Shown piece by piece: positions 1 through 5,911 of a stretch of 8,741 nt of DNA. The stretch comes from PVC group bacterium. Lineage in GTDB: Bacteria > Verrucomicrobiota > Kiritimatiellia > SS1-B-03-39 > PXDE01. The position numbers and the translations under genes are program-made. Positions within the stretch are counted from its first letter, which is position 1; each line of letters begins with the position of its first letter. The stretch covers positions 1 through 8,741 of the forward strand of contig PXDE01000149.1 in assembly GCA_003566475.1 (NCBI GenBank). Reading direction: 5' to 3'. The notes below the pieces were generated by a model. It saw nothing but the letters and a program-made list of their open reading frames with translations, ran no database searches and was not told the DNA's origin.

Positions 1-203
1 GCCCCGGCGGCCGGCTCGACGGCCGCGGGCGGCTCCGCGAAGAGCTCGCCCTGCCGCAAGAACGGCCCGGCGGTGGTGTCGGATCGCGCGTGGCCCGCGG
101 CCCTCGGCCGCGGGGGCGATCCCGCCCGCCGGTACGGTTCTCCACTCCCTCCCTCGGGAATTCTCCAGGCCGCGGGCGCCCACCGGCGCCAGAGCGACCT
201 CAC
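1..203 (-). CDS. Partial open frame after mraZ, possibly the N-terminus of rsmH (mraW)
   Basis: On the minus strand a GTG (201-203) overlaps the mraZ TGA (200-202) in a GTGA arrangement typical of translational coupling. Its frame has no stop for the 67 codons up to the window edge. The last 30 or so codons (reading ...SDTTAGPFLRQGELFAEPP...) have almost pure G/C third positions, as coding DNA here should. All three minus frames are open over much of this stretch, so openness alone is weak evidence. In most bacteria the gene after mraZ is rsmH, which methylates C1402 of 16S rRNA. The conserved RsmH start (a HxPVL-type motif) is not reached, so this would need an N-terminal extension of more than 65 residues, or a start further on. 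The identity rests on gene order only. Confidence 0.35.
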   Translation of the reverse strand, partial: MRSLWRRWAPAAWRIPEGGSGEPYRRAGSPPRPRAAGHARSDTTAGPFLRQGELFAEPPAAVEPAAG

Positions 204-679
204 AAACCGACGTACTTGGCCCCTTCGAGGAAGCCTTCCATGTCCGTAGCCTGCTGTTCTGGCCATCGTTCTGGACTCCATAGTTCGAAACTTTCGAGGC
301 AGCCGACCAGCACCACCTGCGAGCCGATCCCCGCATAGCCGAGGAGATCGTCCCGCAGTCGGAACCGGCCCTGGGCATCCCAGCCCGTGTGGAGGGAGCG
401 AGAGGCGAGCGACCGTTGAAACTGACGGCCCTTCTCATCCGCGATGGAGAAATTGCGGAGCTTCTCCAGCCGCAAGGCGAACGAACGAGCGGGGTATACG
501 CACAGACACGGATCGTTGACTCCTGGAAGGACGAACAGGCTCTGCGGTTCGCCCACCAACTCGCGCCACTCCGACGGAAGGGTCAGCCGCTTCTTGGGAT
601 CCAGGTTGTGATGGAAGGTCCCGACGAAGGCCCCAACCCCCGCCGACCCCAGCATCCCATTGAGTCCCATTTGATCCAC
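200..679 (-). CDS. mraZ: Transcriptional regulator MraZ
   Basis: MraZ is the DNA-binding regulator at the head of the division and cell-wall (dcw) cluster. It binds GTGG-type direct repeats in its own promoter and usually represses it. The 159-residue protein carries the family's two SpoVT/AbrB-like halves: FVGTFHHNLDPKKRLTLP with W38/R39 (about residues 18-39), and WDAQGRFRLRDDL followed by YAGI and VVLVG (about 100-126), ending in the typical FELW...W (131-139). The first signature reads DPKKR where most members have DxKGR, while the second keeps DxxGR. I start it at GTG 679 because GAGGG (686-690) lies 6 nt upstream. The ATG at residue 4 would be about 15 nt from that site. The extra N-terminal residues make it slightly longer than the usual 140-150. 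It has its own promoter, and the next frame overlaps its stop. Confidence 0.95.
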   Translation of the reverse strand: MDQMGLNGMLGSAGVGAFVGTFHHNLDPKKRLTLPSEWRELVGEPQSLFVLPGVNDPCLCVYPARSFALRLEKLRNFSIADEKGRQFQRSLASRSLHTGWDAQGRFRLRDDLLGYAGIGSQVVLVGCLESFELWSPERWPEQQATDMEGFLEGAKYVGL

Positions 680-685
680 AGCGTT

Positions 686-690
686 CCCTC
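686..690 (-). promoter_or_regulatory. Ribosome-binding site of mraZ, decides the GTG start
   Basis: The minus strand reads GAGGG, then 6 nt, then GTG. It is the only good Shine-Dalgarno near the start and favours GTG 679 over the in-frame ATG at 670. Confidence 0.7.
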
Positions 691-693
691 TTG

Positions 694-718
694 AACCACA
701 TTACACCACTTTGCCCCA
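694..718 (-). promoter_or_regulatory. MraZ operator: three TGGKN boxes at a 10-bp period
   Basis: On the minus strand the boxes TGGGG (714-718), TGGTG (704-708) and TGGTT (694-698) are spaced exactly 10 bp apart, each preceded by G or A-rich sequence (AAAGTGG, AATGTGG). This matches the established MraZ target of TGGGN-type repeats separated by 5 nt. A further TGGGA (735-739) lies upstream but out of phase. The position, inside the promoter and up to the predicted start point, predicts repression by the mraZ product. Confidence 0.75.
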
Positions 719-728
719 CCAACGTCAA
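700..728 (-). promoter_or_regulatory. mraZ promoter
   Basis: On the minus strand TTGACG (723-728), a 17-nt spacer and TGTAAT (700-705) form a good sigma-70-type promoter. Transcription would start near 693, leaving a leader of about 14 nt that just holds the Shine-Dalgarno. The MraZ boxes overlap the spacer and the -10 element, which fits autorepression. Confidence 0.75.
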
Positions 729-863
729 CCATCGTCCCACATTTTTTCCGCGGTTTTCACCCTCCGCCGTCCGGATATGGGCACAAGGAGCTTACCATGA
801 GCATCTTAGGGGACATTCCCCGTTCACCACTCCCCCCTCCCCCATGTACCCCCAGCCAGAGAC

Positions 864-1013
864 CTGTCCCCATCCGCCCAGACCTGTCCCTATTTCCGCA
901 GGATCTGTCCCTTGGCCCCCAGGCCTGTCCCTATCTCCGAAGGGTCTGTCCCTATCGGCTGGGGTCTGTCCCTAATGACAGAAGGCCTGTCCCTACTCCG
1001 GAGGGTCTGTCCC
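864..1013. repeat. Array of eight CTGTCCC motifs spaced 20/21 bp
   Basis: The heptamer CTGTCCC starts at 864, 884, 905, 925, 946, 966, 987 and 1007, giving steps of 20, 21, 20, 21, 20, 21 and 20. The sequence between motifs varies, though most motifs are followed by TA and several are preceded by AGGGT, giving the dyad AGGG-TCTGT-CCCT at 946 and 1007. The mean step of about 20.4 bp is close to two helical turns, so all copies lie on nearly the same face of the DNA. The array is 120-270 bp upstream of the mraZ promoter. It may be a decayed minisatellite or a binding-site array; sequence alone does not decide. Confidence 0.8.
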
Positions 1014-1165
1014 TAATGGCCGGAGAGCCGTCCGAATGGACCCCCGATGGGGCCGGTGCGAAGCCCGCCGCCGGACGCGCCGACCGTTCGGCCGCCTGCG
1101 GAACGACGGGCCCGGTGCCGGGCCTGCTCCAGACAGGACATCCAGCGCCCGTGCCCGCCGGGACG

Positions 1166-1390
1166 ATGTGAGACCACGACCATGGACGGACACCGACTTC
1201 GCCATGGCCCATGTGGGGCCACGATCGTGGACGGACACCGTCTTCGCCTGAGCCTATGTGAGGCCACGATCATGGACGGACACCGTCTTCGCCTGAGCCT
1301 ATGTGAGGCCACGATCATGGACGGACACCGTCTTCGCCCAGGCCTATGTGGGGCCACGATCGTGGGCGGACACCGTCTTGCGCCCTGGCC
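1166..1390. repeat. Five tandem 45-bp units with GATC-centred palindromes
   Basis: Units begin (ATGTG) at 1166, 1211, 1256, 1301 and 1346, exactly 45 bp apart. Each holds a near-palindrome based on CCACGATCGTGG, perfect in units 2 and 5 and with one or two changes in the others. In most units this is followed by a second dyad GACGG-ACA-CCGTC. Units 2 and 3 differ at only two positions; units 1 and 5 are more diverged, as expected for array edges. Two bases vary together: units 2 and 5 read GTGGGG and CGTGG, units 1, 3 and 4 read GTGAG and CATGG. There are no unique spacers. The period is a multiple of three, so long open frames here are expected by construction. Confidence 0.9.
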
Positions 1391-1443
1391 CACGCAAGGC
1401 CAGGTTCGAAGGAGGATTCCGTCCTGCTCCTAGGGGCAGCAGG
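1384..1443. terminator. Two hairpins just downstream of thiC, candidate terminator region
   Basis: CCTGGCC (1384-1390) pairs with GGCCAGG (1398-1404) around a 7-nt loop. CCTGCT (1423-1428) pairs with AGCAGG (1438-1443). The nearer one begins 22 nt beyond the thiC stop on the minus strand. Neither has a T-tract, so this is not a textbook intrinsic terminator. They may act as 3' end stabilisers or be incidental in GC-rich DNA. Confidence 0.3.
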
Positions 1444-1465
1444 CGGTCCCGATTCCGGACGGCGG

Positions 1466-3379
<1,914 letters not shown>

Positions 3380-3469
3380 GGCGGTTGTCCTCGGAGTGGC
3401 GCCGGACCCTGGCGGCGGAAGGCGCCCGGGCGACGGACGGGGAGTCGGCTCCCGCATGACCTGGCCACC

Positions 3470-3563
3470 CATCACTTCCCTCCGCCGGCATGATCCGAAC
3501 AGGTTCCAGGGGTCTCTCCGGTCGTTCGGAGACTCTCAGTCCGCAGGGACTCCCCCAGTGATG
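3470..3563 (-). ncRNA. TPP riboswitch (THI element) upstream of thiC
   Basis: The minus strand shows the conserved core in order: P1 5' side CATCACT (3557-3563), GGGGGAGTCC, the pyrimidine-sensing CTGAGAG (3533-3539), a P3 hairpin built on CTCCG and CGGAG, ACCCC, GAACCTG (3500-3506), GGATCATGCC, and GGCGGAGGGAA leading into the P1 3' side AGTGATG (3470-3476), fully complementary to the 5' side. It lies directly upstream of thiC, the most common target. About 90 nt separate it from the preferred thiC start. I see no T-tract terminator there, so control may be through translation or Rho. A short GGGAG...CTCCC hairpin in that leader is a possible switching element. Confidence 0.95.
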
Positions 3564-3571
3564 TGAAGGCC

Positions 3572-3600
3572 AGTGTGGCGCAGGATGCGGGGCGGGTCAA
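3572..3600 (-). promoter_or_regulatory. Likely thiC promoter
   Basis: On the minus strand TTGACC (3595-3600), a 17-nt spacer and CACACT (3572-3577) would start transcription near 3565, two bases before the 5' side of the riboswitch P1 stem. The -10 is weak, but the placement fits the riboswitch boundary very well. Confidence 0.55.
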
Positions 3601-3863
3601 TAGGGAGTCAGGAGTCGGTGGTCAGTCCCAGCCGCTGGTCCGGTGGGCCATCCGGATGAGGGCAATGAGACGCCATGGCAGTACCCAACGCCCTGTAGCG
3701 GCCGCTCGACCGAGTCTGCGAGGGAGAGCGGCTTCCGTGAGGGTGTCTCAGAGCGGTCCAGCCGGATAAGGGGTGAGGCGGCTGGGGCGATCCGACATGG
3801 CTTTGAGAGGTTGGCCTTGCGTCTTGGCGGAGAACCCGGCGTCCTCTATCGTTCCGTCCGCTG
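3601..3863. other. Intergenic region between divergent thiC and the membrane-protein gene
   Basis: I see no recognisable gene. A plus-strand frame from GTG 3643 ends in a TGA that overlaps the ATG of the next gene (TGATG at 3862-3866), which would allow translational coupling. Its 73 codons have weaker third-position GC bias than the neighbours and match no family I know. An inverted repeat GCCGCTC...GAGCGGC lies near 3702-3733. A weak plus-strand promoter TTGGCG (3824-3829), 17 nt, TATCGT (3847-3852) would start transcription about 5 nt before ATG 3864. Confidence 0.4.
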
Positions 3864-4844
3864 ATGAACCCGTTCCGCATCGTGCTCTGGACGGCCCTGC
3901 TGTTCCTGATCCGCCCCGCGTGGGCCGACGCCCCGGCCCCTGACCTGGAATCTCCAGCCGATTCCGCCGAGCTCACAGCCGACCCCGCCGACCCGTCTTC
4001 CGCCGGCCGGGTGGCCCGTAACCTGGTGGCCCTTGGCCAGGGTCAGGCCTGGGCCGCCGCGCGCGGGGTGGGCGGACTGGCCGTTAGCATCCTCCTGGGC
4101 GGCTTCGCGGGACTGGTGCTCGGGCTGGGTCTGGCGGTGGTGGTCACGGCGAAACTGCACGGGGCCGGGGCCTTTCGGGCCCCCTGGCGGTGGCATCGGT
4201 TCGTGGGCTGGATCTGGCCGGTGCTGATCGTGGTGGGCTTCGCCCTGGGCACCGCGTATGCCGGACTCTGGTGGGGCGGAGGACGGCGAGTGAAGCGCTG
4301 GGTCGAACGGGACCGGCTCATCGACCGCCTGGTTGCTCAGGTGGTCTGTGCGGTCGCCATGGACGCGGCCGACATCGAGCTGAAGGGCGGCGAGACGGTG
4401 GATCAGATGCTCCGCGTGCTGGACGACTCGGAACGGGTCGCCGGGATCATGCGGGAGGACTTCGAGCGAGCGGTGGCGGCCATGGTGGAGGAGGACATCG
4501 CACGCCTGCGCGTGAAGGGACGCCTGACCCTCTATGCCAGTCGTGCGGTGGCCGACAGGCTTGCCGACGACTTGGCCGGCCTGGACCCGCGGCTGGTGCT
4601 GGTGATGTTCCTGGCCCACCCCTCGCTGGAGGACTATCTGGCCGCCTATCCGGACGCCCACCCGGCGGTCATGGCCATGGCCGGGCAGATGCAGGCCATC
4701 CGCCTCGGGGCGGTGCGCCTGGTCGACATGGCCGTCCTGCCCAACCTCGCGCTCGGCCTCTTCCTCGGCATCGCGTCTCCCCTGCTCCTGGTCGCCGTCT
4801 TCCGGCTGGCGGTGCGGCGTTTCCCGGCGGGAGGGCGTCCCTAA
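3864..4844 (+). CDS. Unrecognised membrane protein with signal peptide
   Basis: I do not recognise a family. The 326-residue protein starts with a clear signal peptide (hydrophobic residues 6-17, likely cleavage after AWA at residue 21), then an acidic Pro/Ala/Asp-rich stretch to about residue 48. Strongly hydrophobic Gly-rich segments at about 71-97 and 112-138 look like membrane spans. Residues 140-285 form a charged, mostly helical domain (ERDRLIDRLVAQV, MREDFERAVAAMVEEDIARL), and a last span lies at about 289-316. Third positions are very GC-rich, as in real genes here. No Shine-Dalgarno precedes ATG 3864, so the message may be near-leaderless or coupled to the small upstream frame. Its last 25 codons and downstream sequence recur before rlmD, a sign of an old duplication. 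The minus-strand frame across it is a shadow. Confidence 0.75.
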   Translation: MNPFRIVLWTALLFLIRPAWADAPAPDLESPADSAELTADPADPSSAGRVARNLVALGQGQAWAAARGVGGLAVSILLGGFAGLVLGLGLAVVVTAKLHGAGAFRAPWRWHRFVGWIWPVLIVVGFALGTAYAGLWWGGGRRVKRWVERDRLIDRLVAQVVCAVAMDAADIELKGGETVDQMLRVLDDSERVAGIMREDFERAVAAMVEEDIARLRVKGRLTLYASRAVADRLADDLAGLDPRLVLVMFLAHPSLEDYLAAYPDAHPAVMAMAGQMQAIRLGAVRLVDMAVLPNLALGLFLGIASPLLLVAVFRLAVRRFPAGGRP

Positions 4845-4996
4845 GCCCCTTCCGGTGCGGACGGGGACATGGCCTTTCCCTCGCCTGCGGCTCACCCCGC
4901 CCGTGGCGCATTCGCCCTCCCTCTTGTCGCATCGCTTTGGCGCGGTGAAGGTCAGACCTACAAACATCGACGGGAAGACGGGAAACCGTATTGACA
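4771..4996 (+). repeat. Upstream copy of duplicated module (gene end plus promoter box)
   Basis: The end of the membrane-protein gene (4771-4844) aligns without gaps to 5762-5835, with about 53 of 74 bases identical by hand count and the stop codons in register. Similarity continues a little past the stop (TCCGGTGCGG against TCCGGGGCGG). After a spacer of about 135 bp comes GGGAAACCG (4980-4988), two bases and TTGACA (4991-4996), matching 5866-5882. The partner copy has only about 30 bp between stop and box. Confidence 0.75.
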
Positions 4997-5019
4997 TCCA
5001 CAGGCGTGGAGTGCATGGT
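4991..5019 (+). promoter_or_regulatory. Predicted promoter of vapBC, leaderless
   Basis: TTGACA (4991-4996), a 17-nt spacer and CATGGT (5014-5019) put +1 at 5026, which is the first base of the vapB GTG. The -35 is consensus, the -10 weak. The preceding GGGAAACCG recurs in front of rlmD with the same spacing. Confidence 0.55.
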
Positions 5020-5025
5020 GATGGC

Positions 5026-5301
5026 GTGAAGACGACTGTCGACATCCCCGACCCTTTGTATCGAAGGGCGAAGATCCGAGCCGTCGAGACCGGACGGACC
5101 CTCAAGGATCTGGTGGTGGACAGCCTGGAGCATGCCCTGGATGCACCTGCATCCGGTGGCCACGCGACCCCCTACTGGTCACGGAGGGAACTTCGACCAG
5201 GCTTCCGAAGGCTGATGGATGCCGGCCTGCCTTGGCCCGGGGCGGACTCCACAGAGATCATCTCCAAGGACCGGTCCGAGCGTGACGACTCGGTACTTTG
5301 A
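5026..5301 (+). CDS. vapB: VapB-family antitoxin, ribbon-helix-helix
   Basis: This is the labile antitoxin that binds and blocks the following PIN-domain toxin and should repress the shared promoter. Residues 2-8 (KTTVDIP) are the DNA-contacting strand, followed by helix 1 (DPLYRRAKIRAVETG) and helix 2 (TLKDLVVDSLEHAL), as in VapB proteins with 'RTTVDIPDDLYRRAK' starts. The C-terminal part (RELRPGFRRLMDAG, then GADSTEIISKDRSER) is the usual toxin-wrapping tail. I choose GTG 5026, giving 91 residues, because the RHH strand should begin at once and TTGACA sits exactly 35 nt upstream. An in-frame GTG at 5011 is an alternative. The frame stays open back to 4855, but that stretch is non-coding in appearance. 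No strong Shine-Dalgarno is present. It overlaps vapC by 20 nt. Confidence 0.88.
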   Translation: MKTTVDIPDPLYRRAKIRAVETGRTLKDLVVDSLEHALDAPASGGHATPYWSRRELRPGFRRLMDAGLPWPGADSTEIISKDRSERDDSVL

Positions 5302-5731
5302 TACCAGCTACATCTTCAAGCTCTATGCCCTCGAACCCGGGCACGAGGACGTAGCCCGGCTGCTCCCGGACACCAAACGCATCCTCACCGCCTGGCACGG
5401 GCGGGCTGAATTCGCGTCTGCCCTTCACCGCAAAGCCCGGGAGGCCGACCTTCCAGATGAGGTTCGGCGCGAGGTTCATCTCCAGTTCCTCTCGGAATGC
5501 CAGGCTGGCCACATCACCTTCCTTCCCCTGACCGTGGAGGTCATGGAAAGGCTCGAAGCCGTGCTCGACCGCGCACCGCCCTCAACTTACGTTCGGGCAG
5601 CCGACGCGCTTCATCTTGCCTGCGCCGCGACCCACGGGTTCACCGAGGTCTACTCCCATGACCGTCATTTTCTGGCGGCGGCCCCACACTTCGGCCTTCG
5701 GGGGATCGATGTGATTCGGAACCGCTCGTGA
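5282..5731 (+). CDS. vapC: VapC-family toxin, PIN-domain ribonuclease
   Basis: VapC toxins are Mg2+-dependent endoribonucleases that cut tRNA or rRNA when freed from their antitoxin. The 149-residue protein has the PIN layout: RYFDTSYIFKLY at the start (D7), RAEFASALHRK (E43), RAADALHLACA (D108) and EVYSHDRHFLAAA (D127), giving the usual acidic quartet. The closing GLRGIDVI is also typical. The set looks intact, so the toxin should be active. GTG 5282 is chosen because PIN proteins begin a few residues before the first Asp. The frame opens earlier, at 5219, but that part is antitoxin-coding DNA. The 20-nt overlap with vapB implies translational coupling. Its TGA overlaps a GTG that opens the short remnant frame downstream. 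Confidence 0.92.
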   Translation: MTTRYFDTSYIFKLYALEPGHEDVARLLPDTKRILTAWHGRAEFASALHRKAREADLPDEVRREVHLQFLSECQAGHITFLPLTVEVMERLEAVLDRAPPSTYVRAADALHLACAATHGFTEVYSHDRHFLAAAPHFGLRGIDVIRNRS

Positions 5732-5835
5732 CCTCCTTCGCCATGGACCTTCTGCCCGGTGTCGCGTCTCCTCTGGTTCTCCTGGCTGCGCTCCGGTTGG
5801 CGGCGAGGCCGTTCCCGGCAAGACTGCGTCTCTGA
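5728..5835 (+). pseudogene. Remnant of a membrane-protein gene end, readable as a 35-residue hydrophobic peptide
   Basis: From codon 5759 on, the frame reads GVASPLVLLAALRLAARPFPA and stops at 5833-5835. It matches the end of the 3864-4844 protein (GIASPLLLVAVFRLAVRRFPA) at most positions, with the stop in the same register. Upstream similarity fades near the vapC stop, so this looks like the 3' stub of a second copy of that gene, with the rest lost or replaced. A GTG at 5728 overlaps the vapC TGA (GTGA) and an ATG lies at 5743, so a short hydrophobic peptide could still be made. I favour a remnant, because the homology is to the final membrane span only and there is no Shine-Dalgarno at either start. 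Confidence 0.5.
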
Positions 5836-5882
5836 AGCCGTCCGGGGCGGATGGGATCTGGGCAGGGGAAACCGCGTTGACA
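5762..5882 (+). repeat. Downstream copy of duplicated module (gene end plus promoter box)
   Basis: This is the partner of 4771-4996. It holds the diverged gene end (5762-5835), about 30 bp of spacer, GGGAAACCG (5866-5874) and TTGACA (5877-5882). With its partner it brackets vapBC. Confidence 0.75.
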
Positions 5883-5905
5883 CGAAGGAAGGGCGCGGCC
5901 ACCGT
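5877..5905 (+). promoter_or_regulatory. Predicted promoter of the RlmD-type gene, leaderless
   Basis: TTGACA (5877-5882), a 17-nt spacer and CACCGT (5900-5905) place +1 at 5912, the A of the ATG. The same -35 placement occurs before vapB. If transcription instead began upstream, GGAAGG (5887-5892) could pair with CCTTCC (5906-5911), directly before the ATG, and hide it. Confidence 0.5.
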
Positions 5906-5911
5906 CCTTCC

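Larger units (their letters stand above)
741..1465. other. 725-bp gene-poor region with two tandem arrays
   Basis: This lies between the mraZ promoter and the end of thiC. Frames that cross it are rich in Pro, Arg and Ser, match no family I know, and run through the repeats in several frames and on both strands, so I call no gene. Contents: a short inverted repeat GGGGA-CAT-TCCCC near 818-830; the CTGTCCC array (864-1013); a 7-bp hairpin GGCCCGG-TG-CCGGGCC (1109-1124); the 45-bp array (1166-1390); and hairpins behind thiC (1384-1443). An ATG at 797 has a good AAGGAG upstream, but the frame behind it consists of the out-of-frame 20/21-bp repeat, so it is probably chance or the head of a destroyed gene. 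Confidence 0.6.

Noticed and set aside
818..830. GGGGA-CAT-TCCCC as the end of an insertion sequence
   Set aside because: It is a short dyad with no partner terminal repeat and no transposase frame in the window.
797..1171. 124-codon frame from ATG 797 with a good AAGGAG
   Set aside because: The frame is made of the 20/21-bp repeat, which shifts frame at each copy, so no peptide pattern is kept.
864..1390. CRISPR array
   Set aside because: The conserved part is only 7 bp in the first array and the second has no unique spacers. No cas genes are present.
1013..1433. Open frames through the 45-bp array on both strands with 15-residue peptide repeats
   Set aside because: The period is a multiple of three, so any stop-free unit gives a long frame. 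Frames on both strands are open and flanking sequence is not coding-like.
3380..3475. Upstream thiC start at GTG 3475 or ATG 3472
   Set aside because: The codons lie in riboswitch P1. ATG 3379 has its own Shine-Dalgarno and gives the usual ThiC length.
3643..3864. 73-codon plus-strand frame overlapping the membrane-protein start
   Set aside because: Only the TGATG overlap favours it. Codon bias is weak and no motif is visible, so it is noted in the intergenic entry only.
3846..5105. 419-codon minus-strand open frame
   Set aside because: Antisense shadow of the membrane-protein gene, with a His/Gln/Pro-rich low-complexity product, and it runs into vapB DNA.
5219..5281. Earlier start for vapC
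   Set aside because: It is antitoxin-coding DNA in another frame. PIN toxins begin a few residues before the first catalytic Asp.
5759..5911. N-terminal extension of RlmD
   Set aside because: It is an out-of-frame reading of the duplicated gene stub and promoter. Homology begins at ATG 5912.
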